Numbered from the stretch's first letter, positions 21,755 to 34,779 are shown. The stretch: DNA of 64,000 bases from Schoenoplectus triqueter (GCA_964058805.1 CAXKVV010000081.1:248001-312000), one strand, 5' to 3'. A program made the numbers and translations. The notes: a model not told the origin generated them from the letters alone.

Positions 21755-23985
21755 CAAAATAATACTTTATCCTCATTCTAGAAACTTATGGCTTCTCCCA
21801 TGTTCATAGCAGCTTCGTTTTTTTTTGTCAGATATCGCACTGGTTGAGAAAATAAAGCGCTTCCCTTTATGTTCCAAAAATGGGTGGATCATATTCATAC
21901 ATGATGCCAACTTGGTTCAATAATTAACTCAGTAAGCTGCACGGCTTATGAACTCAGCTTTATAAATTATAATCTGTGTACACTGTCTGTGCACAGTGCA
22001 CGTCTTTTGTTGCCAGTTCTCCAACAAAAGTTTTTTTTTCATTTTCTTTAAAATAAAAATAAAAACTCTCATTTAGATCCAAACATTCATTTTTTACACG
22101 AGATTCATGACGTGTATTAAGTTTATGGTTCGTATTAATTTTTTCTGTCACTCAAAATATGCAAAATTTTAGAAGTTTTATCGAATATGTGACTCAGAAC
22201 TCAGAAGGCCGTCATATACAATTAATTTGAAATCAGAATCTTATTTTAAGCAGTAAACTGCACCAAATAAATTTGATATGTCACACATATTAAATAAATT
22301 TAAGTAAAAAAATTCTAATTATATTATGTTTTTGGCGTGACCATATGTAATCTATATCATTTGATAATTAATTTGATTTTTTTTAACTCCATAATTATAA
22401 AAGACATCATACAATTATTCAAATGATACATATGATAAGTATCTTACAATATCACCATCCTGAAATAATAATTTGTTTTGTGTTAATTTCATGTCACATG
22501 TTATTGTGAATAAATTCAAAATTAGCATGTATCATCATCGCCGACTTATTTTTTTCTTAATCCCAAAATAATTCAATAACTGATAACTAACTATTAACCA
22601 AAAATATGTGCACATAGTGTGTTATTTCATCAAGTAGTAAAAATATCGGTACTCACATAATCAAATATAAGGAAATAAATATTCTTGATAAATATATATC
22701 GGGTAAATTTTATGTAGTTTTCAGTTGCGGTCAACTTCGAACAACATCCACAAATATATACTTGCATGTAGAAAAAAATAGTTGTCTCATACTATAGAAT
22801 TTCATACACTAATAGATATTAATGACACTAACATGTAATATTATATCACAAGTCATATCTAACATTGTTCTCCGACATACAATTGTGTAATTAAGTTTAC
22901 AATTGTGTAATTAATTTATATACTAACTTTGTTCTGATAATTGTTCCTTATTCCACTTTAAAGATTCCACGCAAAAAAAAAATCTATAAATAATAAATTT
23001 CTAAAAATAAATAACCTAATAATCATTCAATTCCCTAACAAAATTTGAGAAATTTTCTAAATCACAGTATCAACAGCATATTCTCTGACTAAAGTTGCTA
23101 GCTGTTTTTCTCTGACATTATTTTTTACTTTCGTATGAGAATGCAAGCTGCACGTCTCCATTACATTCCTTCAATAGTCAATACAGGGAGGCCGTGTTAT
23201 GTATTTTCGCCCAATGTTTTAGTTCTGGTTCCAGCAAAACCCAGTTAATCAAAATAACAAAAAAGAAAAAGCTAAAATATTGGGTTTTCTTAAATAAAAT
23301 ATTGGCTTCACAAATTTGCATGGAAGCAGAAGCCAGAACTCCAGGAGTTGGGTACAGAGACTGTATGCATCGTGTCCATTCCTAAATTGAATAATAACAT
23401 CATGGCCCCATCCCTAGACAATAATTCAACTCGCCTAGTTGACACAGTGGCCTTCATTTAAAGCAACTGATGTGTTCTTTAGAAATTTTCTCTTGCTTCA
23501 GATAAAATTTTCCAACTACATTCGGCACGAAAAATAACTACACTAGATTCATTTGGCTAGTTTAGCACCAACGGTGCAATAAAAATAAAGGATTCTGGTA
23601 CACCGCGGATCCATCTGCACCCAAGGAGTAGCTTCTCTCTAAATTTTTTTATAAATATCTTTATAATTATATATATTTTTTTCAGAAAAAAAAATTAAAA
23701 AATATATTTATAATTGAAAAAAACTCTTAAATTTTTTCCTCTAAAAAAATATATTTTTTGCCCCCCCCCCCCCCAACCGAAGTCTCAATCGCCCCTGCTT
23801 GTACACTAGCTAATGCATAAAATAACAGAAAAATGAAGTCGGGCACTAACGTGTAAAAGTTAATTAATTAAATTTTGAAAAGAATATTGCACAACCAGAA
23901 AGGAAACACTTCACCAGCACTCTCCCTTTATTTTATAATATAAAATAGTGAATAAGAAATTCGCTATGTCCGGGCCAGAATCACT
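21755..23985. other. No gene recognised
   Basis: AT-rich DNA. Short open frames at 21,960-22,151 (-) and 23,194-23,385 (+) have no recognisable domain. A C-homopolymer at 23,761-23,774 followed by CAATCGCCCCTGC looks like the edge of a degraded hAT MITE of the 9,026-9,461 kind, without a recognisable partner end. Confidence 0.5.
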
Positions 23986-23994
23986 ATTTGTAAT

Positions 23995-24404
23995 TGGTGG
24001 GATCACTTGATAATTGGTTATTTTAACAATTTTGATAATGAATTTTCAAATAAATATTAAAAATTTTCTAAAAATAGAAAAAAAATTATGAATATGTTCT
24101 TCTACTTATAGATTAATGATTGATGATTCAAATTTTATGCAATTTCATTATCATTTGATACTCCATCAAAAACTATCAAAATTGTATACAATTTGTAACG
24201 ATTGTAACGATTATAATTTGACAGTATTTGATGGATTATCAAATGATAATGAAATTGTATGAAATTTGAATCACTATCAATCTATATATAAAAGAACATA
24301 GCCATAAAAAAAATCTATTTTTTTATTTTTTTCCATATTGATTTGAAAATCCATTATCAAAATTGTCAAGATAACCATTGTCAAATGTGAAGTGATCCCT
24401 TCCC
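23995..24404. mobile_element. Fold-back MITE, Mutator-like, 410 bp
   Basis: A 9 bp duplication ATTTGTAAT lies at 23,986-23,994 and 24,405-24,413. The arms are long imperfect inverted repeats covering most of the element (GGGATCACTT at the left matching AAGTGATCCC at the right; CATTATCATTTGAT matching ATCAAATGATAATG), so the transcript would fold into one long hairpin. A 9 bp duplication and long inverted repeats are typical of Mutator-like (MULE) elements. No coding capacity. Confidence 0.85.
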
Positions 24405-24413
24405 ATTTGTAAT

Positions 24414-25339
24414 AAAAGTTTACAAATAACTTGGACTCTTGAACTTTGTCTTTTTTTTTTCTCAAACATGGCGGACATTAAATATTAGATCCCATTAATA
24501 ATTTTGAATTTCATGAAACCAGCAGGGCAGCAGGGTTTTGGAAATAACCTCGTCCAATTCGTCGGTCTAAATTTTATAACGGGACTAGATTATGATCAAA
24601 TCACAACTCTGTCGGTTATGGATTAAATTGTGATCAAACGAACCGGTTATGGATAAAATGGTGATAAAATCATAACTTTATCAATCTTAAATTTTAAATC
24701 ACGAATACAGGTATAGTAAGACTCGGCTGTTAATGTGAATATCAGCACGAATTAAACATTAAATGGAGAATTAGGCTAGCGTACGCACATTTATATATCT
24801 TTGAAATATAAATGGTCCAAAACTATGTCCAAAATTTAAATCCAAATTACTCAGCAAATTCTACATATTATAATCTTGTAGAATATCGAAAATTTTCCTT
24901 TTTCAGATTTTTCAAAGATGAGCCAATTTGATATACAAATCATTTATTTCATTTTATTTTCTTCCCAACTTTGAAAATCTGAAAAATTAGCTAAACCCAA
25001 CTTTGAAAATCTCAAAAATTAGCTACAAAAATAAAATGGTAAATTAATGTGTAAAATTTATTGAGCAACTTGGATTTAAGTTTCGGACAATATATAAATA
25101 TTTATACATTGACTCAACTCTTAAATAGATAAAAATATAAAAGTAGTTCGGATATAAATAGACGTGTGTGCATTTTTTCCTATTTTACTCTGAAAATGCA
25201 GTGCACCTAGATTATAGAACCGGAACTAAGAGTTATACAGATACAATTGTACAGAGGACATGGCCGGATCCAGCACTATCCACTGCCCTCATGCGAAAAA
25301 ACAAAATTCGACAAATATTTTTGTAATTATATATATTTT

Positions 25340-25376
<37 letters not shown>

Positions 25377-26470
25377 TTTTCCCTCCTAAAAAAAATAATT
25401 TTTATCTCTCGCTCGGATCAAAGTCTGAATCCGTCCTGATAGAGGATTAGAAAATCACATATAACAAAACACATTTTTCTTCTGCGTGGGACCAACTAAC
25501 AGAATGTATGGCATCCAATCTAATTCTGTCTCTTTAAAAAGTCAGAAGCATAACTAATTAACTATTAATAGTATTTACAGTGTATTTGTCCTCCTGAATT
25601 TCCACGATCTCTATTTCATTCCATTCCATTCCATTCCTTGATTTATTTATTTGCTATTGAAGAAATATGCACCCATATGCTGCCTGCTCCATTTCACTAG
25701 TCCATTTAATATTGGCAAAAGGCCGAGATATACATATTTATTCAATTTTGACCATGATACTATGCGTGATAAAATATCTTTTCTACGTACAGTAAATGAC
25801 ATTCTATTTTTTCATGTCCTCGAACGGCATATTTCAGAACCTGAATATGCTTAATATGTTGAAATGTTGTAGGGAATCAAAATTTATATTCTTTTTCGTG
25901 GATTCCTTTTAACAGCTTCCATAAAGCATCATAAGGGCATTAGATTCGAACTGTTATGAGAAAAAATAGATAGGATATGGATTAATAATTTTTAATCCGT
26001 CTTAGGTTGGATTGTGTTAACTCGTTTAATTATTTTTTGAGTTAGTTCTAGTTTTGATATATATTTCGAGTTAATTCTAATGGAGCAATATTGTTTTTCT
26101 CGATTTTTAACTTTTCCTTAGCTATGCATAATACGGAACAAAGTTCTCCCGATCTAGAATAATCTCAAGACATTTTAAATTAGTCATTCAGACATAATAC
26201 AATGATAATTAGATAATGGATTATTATTTTATAGTTCAAGTAATATACTAATTTTTTTAAAATATATTAAAAAATGCATAAATAAATTAGTAAATTGAAC
26301 GGATACTAGGAATGATATCAATATCATGTTGTATATATAATTTATGGATTTCGCACATCTGAGAAATAATTAAAAAGGTGCTGGGGTTAAATAATTCTAA
26401 TATAACCGAATAATAAATTTATCATAACCCCTAAAAATCTGTTGCCTAAACTTAAACATAGTTAATTGCC
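24414..26470. other. No gene recognised; one (TA)n tract and a degraded hAT MITE
   Basis: A (TA)n microsatellite lies at about 25,343-25,372. Around it, GGCCGGATCCAGCAC (about 25,262) and CTGAATCCGTCC (about 25,426) look like the inverted ends of a hAT MITE, with AGAGGA outside each end as a possible worn target duplication. A CATTC pentamer run lies at about 25,619-25,638. No coding frame. Confidence 0.45.
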
Positions 26471-26479
26471 GACATTATA

Positions 26480-27115
26480 TGGTCAACGTTTCCTTCAGTT
26501 GCGCTGGCGTGGCGCCAGCAAGGCACCCGGTAAGATAGTACCCGATCCGCACCGAAACCGACGCCGCTAACAGGACTGCTGCAGGCGGCCCACTGTATTT
26601 TGTATTTGATCCGCAAAATACCATCGACCAGCGATCACGATTCACGAGTCACGACCATTTCTTGCTTCCATCACGCTTCGCTCTGACGGATCCGAAATTT
26701 GCGCCAAATCCGATTAGAAAATGGCACGAGCTCCGGTCCAGAAGTTAGAAATTGTTAAACCTTCCCAGTCCGTCTCCCCCGAGATCTCTACACCGACGCA
26801 GCATGCGCATCGCCAGTGCTGGTATGGGCAAACAGGGGAGCCTTAACAAAGGTGCTTTTTTGTTTCTTGCGAAGGACTGCTTTCAGCCTTTTACCTGCCA
26901 AGTGGTCCTGTGTGGCGACAAAAAAGCGCTCGCCTCTATGCGAGCAAAAGCTGTGCTACCATCTATACCACGTGCACGAATTAGATAAACCTTTTTGACG
27001 TGGCTTCTCCGGTTTTGATTGGCCTGAGGCCCTCAGCCTCGCTAAAACTAAAAGTGACCCTGCTCATGTTGGGATCAGTGCAGCCAACGCCAAAGTTGGG
27101 GGCTTTTAGGAGATG
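26480..27115 (+). other. GC-rich island with a short ATG frame
   Basis: Base composition changes abruptly from AT-rich to GC-rich for about 640 bp and back. It includes the near-palindrome GCTGGCGTGGCGCCAGC at about 26,499. An ATG at 26,721 opens a frame of about 35 codons starting MARAPVQKLEIVKPSQSVSP before a stop. This could be a first exon of a lost or captured gene, but I recognise no family. Two overlapping open frames at 26,752-26,998 are not protein-like. Confidence 0.35.
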
Positions 27116-28650
27116 TATATAATTTACATGAGAATGGATCCAATGTCACTGTATCTATTTATTTATTTTCATATATAAATTTATAAATATATTTTACATC
27201 TTCTCGTATTTGTATGAAAATTTATAAAGTACTAACTTCATTTCAATAACTATCAAATAAAAATATTAAATTATAAATTTTGATACGTTAATTATTAATG
27301 CTTGATGTATATATAAGTAATATTTAAATGATGTAATTTTTGTGTACTATAAGATGCATATAAGATGATTATGCGAAATATTACTTCAACTAATTTCATT
27401 ATTTAAGAACCGAAAAAATAGTCATTTAATGTTATGACATTGTGGCACCGATGACCATGATCATTTGCTCCCTTCTCAATTTAGATTAAGCTTAAATGAT
27501 GTTATTGTTTAGGACGAATTTAATTAATTGATTGATTTACATTAATGTCCCAAGGTAATTATTTCACTTTATATCTACAGAATAACAAGTTGTTCGCTGC
27601 TATGGTTTATATATTATTTAAAGATTCTCTTTGCATAAATCATCTTCAAAATTTGGTGGGTTCAACTAGAAACATATATCACATCATCTCCATATTTCAA
27701 ATTGTATTGTGCAATAAATTATCTATATAAAAAGTCGTATGAAATGAAAAAAAAAATCTAATTTTTTAGTTTTTAAGTATTTATTTCAGATTTTTAAGAT
27801 AAGACTATTTTTTTTAAAATTTTCAATAAGTGTATACGAAAATATGTCATTTATAATATTCAAAATAAGTAATTAAAAAACTTGAAAAATAAAAAATATG
27901 TCTCATGAGATTTTGATATAAAAATTTATTGAGGCATATAAACCAAAATTTGAAAATAAATTCATGTGTAATTATGAGTTAACCTCATCGAGGGCCTCCA
28001 ATGACAAGTTTTTCATATGTGCATATTATATATTTTATTAGTATTTTGGAGTCATCTTATAAATCCAAAATAAATACTGAAAAATCTTGAAAAATATAAA
28101 ATTTTGGTACCCATAAGATTTTGATGTAAAAAAATTATGTACTATTTTATATTAAAATTTGAAGATGACTTGATTATTTTACATTAATCATTATTTTTAA
28201 TCAATTACCGTATTATGAATTATGAAATATGTAACTTGTTTTAAGTACGAAATAATATGAGACATGGAACTTGTCTAGGTACGGAATAATAAAGGGACAT
28301 ATTCTTCTACGGTGTTATTTAGAAATAAATTTTAGTCAGATTTTAATTGAACCGAGTAAATTAGAAGTAAATTATTATCAGTAAGCTTCTAGTTTGAAAA
28401 CCTGAATGTTTTTTTTTATCATATAAAAGGAGAATATGTTCGTTTTAAGAAGTTTTGGGCCATTGGAGTTGAATTTCTGCAAGTGGGACTAATGAAACAG
28501 TCTTCAAGATGAGTCATTGTCACAATTGGAAATTCATAAGTTTTGCATTATATGGATGCATCTTATGCTACGACTTTGATAAGATAAATAACTAATTATC
28601 CAATCGTCATGTGATTTCTTTTCTTTTTTAGGGGAATTTTTGAGGAAGAG
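27116..28650. other. AT-rich, no gene recognised
   Basis: Very AT-rich DNA with homopolymers and no protein-like open frame. I see no ordered repeat or element ends. Confidence 0.5.
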
Positions 28651-29830
28651 ATTTATTTTTTAATTGATCGATTTGAAAAGGTTTTTGGTGTTAGAATTGA
28701 TATTACCATTGTCGTTCATATTGAAAATAACTTAAATAATTCTCAAGAATTATATTTATCAATTTTTAAAGTAATTACATAAAAATTTAATGATTTCTTT
28801 GAATATATGAAATGCAGGTATAAAACATCAATAGAAAAATATACATAAAGATCTCAAGAACAAGTTAGGTTAGTTTAGAGTTGTAATAAATAAAGATAAT
28901 CAAAATAATCTTTATATTAAATCAAGCAAAAAAATAGGGATTATACTTTAATTGTTGCAGAGGTTCTCACAATCGTTGTAACGGAATAAATTGATTGTAT
29001 ACAAATTTTATCTAAAAACTCCATAGCACAATCCCCTCGGATCCGGTGTAACAGATTTAATGTTCATTACAATAGTTAACCTCGATAGGGTTATCACTGT
29101 CTAACCATTGCAATGGTTCAACAACTGTTATAACGGATAGTGGCGATTCTTGCCAGTTTTGAGGCACAACTATATATATATCAACTTTCTTCTCTTTCAA
29201 ACTGACGAATTTCTTTGCAAAAACTGTTATAACCTAGCCGTCATGTTGTGCTTCTGAGAAATCTTGAATCATTGAACTCACTCTATAAATTATTTTGAAA
29301 TACTTTTATAAAGTGAGATCAAGAGATCTTTTATTAGATTATTAACTTGTTTCTATTTTGTATATTTTGAGGTGATGTTCTCGCTTTTATTTGACTGACA
29401 ATTGTCCGTTTACTTGATGTAAGTGATTGAATGTTCACAGTTATACGAAAGATTATGTTTAGTGACTCAGCAATCGACGATCAGTAATTGCGGGTTTCGA
29501 AGACGTAAGCAACTGATAAATGAACACCATTATATCTTACGACTTATTTCTCTCTATTTATTTTATTTATTTATTGTTAGATCTTTAATAAAAGATACAA
29601 ATTTTATAAGAATAAATGACAAGCCTACGGTTGACAGAGCTTTACTTTTCTTACCATTTTTTTTTCTCTTGATAGATTATTCGTCGAGTAAAAGTCACAA
29701 TTGAGTTCGCACTTCGACTAATCAAAATTTTAATCCTTTCTGAAAGGATTACATTAATCCCATTGTTTTATTTTTATGTGATTTATTAATTATAAATTCT
29801 GCCGTTTTCTGATATAGTGGGGGCCTGTTG
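28651..29830 (+). repeat. Possible LTR remnant related in style to 10,641-11,810
   Basis: Motifs ATCGTTGTAACGG (about 28,973), AACTGTTATAACGG (about 29,112) and the later GGGTTTCGAAGACGTAAGCAAC (about 29,490) recall the CGTTATAACG-rich LTR-like block at 10.6-11.8 kb, including a GA-CGTA-GC motif at a similar place. The match is by eye and weak. No ends or target duplications were found. Confidence 0.25.
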
Positions 29831-30925
29831 AACCGCTCTGAGTTTTTTGGTATTTGATCAATGCACGATATTTTCATCTACAAAAGCAAATTACATACAT
29901 TATATGATCTTATTTCTTGAAGAGTTCATATTTTTTTTTATCATCTTTCATTATCGGGTATACATAATCACGATACTGTTAAATATGTTTTGTGTTCTCC
30001 AGCCAATAAATAATTAATAAACACGGACGAGTTGCCACATATGTTATTAAATATGATTACGAGGTCAGGAGTTGACATTTTGACATTGCCTGCATCCTAG
30101 CCTATAGTATTCCAGGTGACATTTTACTTTCACCTCTCAAAATTCAAATAAATATTTTGTGATTTCGTGAGGTGAAAGCGTCCAACAAAATCATAACTAT
30201 TTAACCAATGTTTTTTGTTACCTTTTTAATGAAAAATAGAAAGAAAAATAACCCAAAATAGTGCATTAAAATTGGACACAAAAAAGGTGCAACCTTTCTA
30301 TCAAATGCAACTAGTCCTCTGGGCTGGATCCATATCTCCTGCCATAGTTTTTATTGTAGATTAATTATGGTAGTAAATTTCAGCCGTCAAATTTGTTTAA
30401 GTTATTATGATTAGATTTAGGGACCCGTTATTACTAAGTGAGTCTCATAATCACATACACAAAAAATATGACAGCAAAATTATCATATTTACAAAAAATA
30501 TTTATGCTCTAAAATTGTAAGAGAATATTTGAAGTCAATTAAGAAAGGACATGTACAGTATAGTTGAGAAGCTTGGTGGAAGCTATTTGTGGGTAGTTAG
30601 TGGGTGTAATTAAAAAAGTTAGATAGTTAGGATAAATGATTATATAAGCCCACCATATTCCTTATAATGAAATATATTAAAGATGAATAAAATCTTTTGA
30701 AACTAGTTCCCTTTTATCCTTTTATCCAATTTTACCCAAGACAGCTTAAATTATCTATTTCTCATCCCATAGCATATCTATGATGAAGGACCTCATGTGC
30801 ATAAATGATAATGAGAGTACAAACAAATTGTTATTTATCCCACCATTTTTTAACCTACGCCTCAAGTTTCAGTCAAGTTTCTTCATCAATTCTAAAAACA
30901 AGTGCACAAGAGTTTTGCTTTATAC
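29831..30925. other. No gene recognised
   Basis: AT-rich sequence without long frames, element ends or ordered repeats that I can support. Confidence 0.5.
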
Positions 30926-31321
30926 TGAGAGATAGACTATTGTGAAAACGTTTGAATTTCGATCGATATACAAACGCGTCAAAAAATATATTTTAAAGTC
31001 TCAAAAATTTATTTTATGATTTTCATCAAATCATCATATGAAAACCTTGTGGGATACAAAAATTTAGAGTGTTTTGAGTTTTTTAAGCCACTCTTTTGAA
31101 TTTTTAAAAAATAGCTCTAAAAATAATAATAAATATTCAATATTTGTGTTATTTTTTTTGATTCAAAAGAGTGACTTAAAACTCTAAAATTTTGTATCGA
31201 GGTTTTCATACTAAGAAGATAATAAAAATCATAAATTGAAAATTTTTAAGATTTTAAAATATATTTTTTGACCTATTTGTCTATCAGCAAAAAATGCAAA
31301 CATTTTCACAATAATCTATCT

Positions 31322-31345
<24 letters not shown>
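30926..31345. mobile_element. Long-inverted-repeat MITE, family 1 copy 1
   Basis: Arms GAGAGATAGACTATTGTGAA (left) and TTCACAATAATCTATC followed by (CT)n (right) are inverted repeats, and most of the interior is also self-complementary (for example TTGTGGGATACAAAAATTTA near 31,049 against TAAAATTTTGTATCGAGG near 31,182). The right end runs through a (CT)n tract into a (TA)n tract. A second copy lies at 34,315-34,755. Confidence 0.75.

Positions 31346-31389
<44 letters not shown>
31346..31389. repeat. (TA)n microsatellite
   Basis: About 44 bp of TA repeats between two MITEs. Right neighbour of family 1 copy 1 and left neighbour of family 2 copy 1. Confidence 0.95.
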
Positions 31390-31393
<4 letters not shown>

Positions 31394-31768
31394 GATACCG
31401 TGAGCTTAAGCTCACGGAGGGCTTCCGTGAGCTTAACTAAAAAAATATATCAAATCATCTCCAAATTTTAATTTATCATTCTCATTAAATTCTTTATATG
31501 AAAATCTCATGGGATGCAAAATTTTAGAGCATTTTGAACTATTTAAGTGATGATTTTTAATTTTTGAAAATCAGCTCTAAAAAAAATAATAATATATTTA
31601 ATATTTGAACATAATTTTAGAAAATTAAAAATGGTGGGTTAAAAATCTCAAAACACTCCAAATTTTTGCATCCCATAATATTTTCATATAAAGAATTTAA
31701 TTAGCATGATAAATTAAAATTTGGAGATGATTTGATATATTTTTTGAGTTAATCTCACGGTATCTTTA

Positions 31769-31772
<4 letters not shown>
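31390..31772. mobile_element. Long-inverted-repeat MITE, family 2 copy 1
   Basis: Terminal repeats AAAGATACCGTGAG (31,391-31,404) and CTCACGGTATCTTT (31,754-31,767) are perfect over 14 bp, with longer imperfect arms inside (ATATATCAAATCATCTCC against GGAGATGATTTGATATAT). TA microsatellites lie on both sides (31,346-31,389 and about 31,773-31,814), so the element sits inside a (TA)n tract. An inner hairpin GTGAGCTTAAGCTCAC lies at about 31,400. Confidence 0.85.

Positions 31773-31814
<42 letters not shown>
31773..31814. repeat. (AT)n microsatellite
   Basis: About 40 bp of AT repeats on the right side of the MITE at 31,390-31,772. Together with the tract on the left, it suggests one original (TA)n tract split by insertion. 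Confidence 0.93.
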
Positions 31815-31819
<5 letters not shown>

Positions 31820-32104
31820 GAGGAGGATTCTAATACATTAAATATTATCATATTATTTATTATATTCCAAGATTTATCAAATCTAAACTTCTAATATTTT
31901 TCACTTTCATGGAAGATAAAACCAAGTAAAAATTTATGCTTTATTGAGATTAGGGTTGTTCTTCCGCTTCCGCAAAAAAATATAGCATATATAAATAATC
32001 AAATATTAAAATATTTTTATCTAAAATAAATTTTGTTAGGAATTTTTTGAATATAAATATTTTTTTTCAAAATGCTAAAAATATGTTTAATGATAAATAT
32101 TATA
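31815..32104. other. AT-rich spacer
   Basis: No gene or repeat ends recognised between the two family 2 MITEs. Confidence 0.5.
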
Positions 32105-32474
32105 TGAGTAAAGTTATCGTGAGGTTAACTCAAAAAGTACATCAAATTATCTCTCAATTTTAATTTATTATGCTCATTAAATTTTTTATATGAAAATATT
32201 ATGGGATATAAAATATATGGGATGTTTTGAGTTTTCTAAACCAATGCTTTGAATTTTTAAAAATGATATAGTCATTATTTTTAGAATTGATTGTGAAGAT
32301 TTAAAACAGTGTCTTGGAAAACTCAAAATATTTCAAATCTTTATATCACACAAGCTTTTTATATGAAAATTTTAATGAGTATGATAAATTAAATTTTAGA
32401 AATGATTTGATTTGTCTTTTTAGTTGAGTTCATAAAAGACATCTGTGCGCTTAAGCTCATGCTATCTTTACTCA
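32105..32474. mobile_element. Long-inverted-repeat MITE, family 2 copy 2
   Basis: Ends TGAGTAAAGTTATCGTGAG (left) and GCTCATGCTATCTTTACTCA (right) are imperfect inverted repeats and match the ends of the 31,390-31,772 element. The interior is self-complementary and related to that copy but more diverged. Only a short TAT remnant flanks it on the left. Confidence 0.75.
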
Positions 32475-33200
32475 AATATTATAACTATCTACATAATAAT
32501 TCACTAAAAAGAATACAAAGAGTTATGTTATTTTAATATTTAGATTATACTCTAGAGACATCATATCATCTCTTTTAATAAAAAAATAATATGTGTTATT
32601 TGATTAAGATAAATAAAAATAGAGAAACAAAAATCAACGATGATAAATAATGTGACATAACTAAAAAGCTTGAAAAACTAACTCTCTTCTAGATATAGAA
32701 TTATTTCCTACTTAGTCAGGTCGACATAAATGTACGCATCTAGTTGACTACAGCGGATTTGTTTTAATGCATTTATTAAAACAAAGAAAATGATTCTCGG
32801 ACATTATTTTGACACCGAAACCACATATATTTCTTACATTTTTTTTGGCAGAAATCAAATGTCACTCGAATCAATATACATGAAAATTAAAACATAATTA
32901 ATATATAAATGAAAAGAATATATTCATATTTTTTATTTATTTTTCAATATATTTAAATATTCATTGTCAAGTTGCTAAACATTGTCAGGTGGTCCCTCCA
33001 CTATATATATTATGGAATAAAATTCAATTGACAATGGTAAACTTGTCAACCTTACCATAGTTTTCTCAATAAATTTAAAAAACTTATTATTTTATGAACT
33101 ATATTAAAATGAGCTAAGGAACAGAGGGTACAATAATTTTAAAAAAACTTTCTTATTGACCAAAATGTTCTCTACTTATCCATGCGATAGAGATTAAAAA
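32475..33200. other. AT-rich, no gene recognised
   Basis: No coding frame or repeat ends seen. The base before the Helitron (33,200) is A, as expected for Helitron insertion between A and T. Confidence 0.5.
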
Positions 33201-33671
33201 TCTATACTATTATATAAAGCATCTAAGAATTGGAGGGTCCATTTTTTGTCATTGTAAATTTTTATTATACCCATTTTATCCCTCAATTAGACGGATAATA
33301 TTTATTGTTGGTTGATCGAACGTATGTGATCGCGTCCATTGATCCCCTCTTTCTCTCCATTTCTTTCCCTTATATACTATTATTTCCATAATTTTTGTTT
33401 TTTATTTAGAAACTTTGTGCATATTTGGTAAAAAAATTAATGGTGATAATATATGTTAGAATAATTTACTTTTCTTACCATAAAAATCATGAATCATTAA
33501 CTCATATTGTGCAAAAATCTCATCCAAGATTAAATATAGTCTTTATTATATGTTTTCTCTATAATTTGGTGAATTTTTAATTTAATATTAGATAAATATG
33601 AATTTTTTTATCTTATAATATTTTAATATTTAAATAAAAAATTCTGCTGCAACGCGCGGGTATATAGCTAG
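33201..33671 (+). mobile_element. Non-autonomous Helitron, 471 bp, copy 1
   Basis: It starts TCTATACTATTATATAAAGC, ends GCGGGTATATAGCTAG and is flanked by A on the left and T on the right, with no target duplication. TC at the 5' end, CTAG at the 3' end and insertion between A and T define Helitrons, and TCTATACTATTATATAAA is a common plant Helitron start. CGCGCG-rich sequence lies just before the 3' end, where the termination hairpin is expected. It has no Rep/helicase coding sequence. A very similar copy lies at 42,160-42,628. Confidence 0.93.
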
Positions 33672-33908
33672 TTACAATAAAAATAACATATATGATAGAT
33701 TTTCCTCTATTTCCTCTAAATTTTTTAAAAATTTTAAATAGACATACATATAATCTAGCGAGATGATACATAGAAAATACATTTCATATTTAAAAAGTAC
33801 ATAAATATTACAAAAATTATTCTATTAAATGCAATACCTTCAATATAACTTTTTACTCCTTTTAAACTTTTTCAAAAATAACATAAAATAAAACTAACTA
33901 ACTATATA

Positions 33909-34290
33909 TAGAGAGAGATCTTACGTTGTTTAGCGAAGCAAATATGTGTTTTGCTTCGTTCTAAAAAAATCTCACAAAATCAAATTTTTAATTATCAATT
34001 TAATTCACCCAATATAAACTATATATTCAAATCTTACGGAATATCAAATTTAATTACATATGGAGCATTCAAATACTAGTAATTTTAAAACTGTCTAATA
34101 CTAGTAATTTTTCATCCACCTAAAAGTTAGCAAAAAAATTTAAAAAAAAATATAAAATTTGATCTCCAAAGATACTTCAATATGAAGATCATGTTCAACG
34201 GTTCGAATCGACCGTTTGGACTTTCAAATTCACGATATAGATGCAAAGCAGGGGAGGCTTTGTGCTTCACGAAGCACAATAGTCTCACTA
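33909..34290. mobile_element. Probable long-inverted-repeat MITE next to TA/GA tracts
   Basis: Left end GAGAGAGATCTTACGTTGTTTAGCGAAGCA and right end TGTGCTTCACGAAGCACAATAGTCTC are imperfect inverted repeats. TATATA flanks it on the left and a (TA)n tract (about 34,291-34,313) on the right. The interior is less clearly self-complementary than in the other copies. Confidence 0.5.
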
Positions 34291-34314
34291 AATATATATA
34301 TATATATATATATT

Positions 34315-34736
34315 GAGAGAGAGAGAGAGAGGGGTAGACTATTGTGAAAACGTTTGCATTTCAGCCGATATGCAAACAGATTAAAAACTATATTTTAAAA
34401 TCTCAAAAATTTTAATTTATTATTTCCATTAAATTCTTCATATGAAAACCTTGTAGGATGCAAAAATTTAGAGTGTTTTGGAGTTTTTTAAACCACTATT
34501 TTAAATTTTTAAAAAATAGCTCTAAAAATAATAATAAATATTTAATGTTTGTGTTGTTTTTTCAAAAAAATCAAAAGAGTGAATTAAAAAACTCAAAACA
34601 CTCCAAATTTTTGTATCCCACAAGATTTTCATATGAAGAATTTAATGAAAAATCATAAATTGAAATTTTTGAGATTTTAAAATATAATTTTTGATCTATT
34701 TGCATATCGGCTGAAATGCAATTGTTTTCACAATAT

Positions 34737-34755
<19 letters not shown>
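34315..34755. mobile_element. Long-inverted-repeat MITE, family 1 copy 2
   Basis: It begins in a (GA)n tract followed by GGGTAGACTATTGTGAAAAC and ends GTTTTCACAATATTCTC followed by (CT)n. Beyond each end is a (TA)n tract. Inner arms CATTTCAGCCGATATGCAAA and TTTGCATATCGGCTGAAATG are perfectly complementary. It matches 30,926-31,345 over most of its length. The whole element could fold into one hairpin. Confidence 0.88.
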
Positions 34756-34768
<13 letters not shown>

Positions 34769-34779
34769 GAGAGAGAGAA

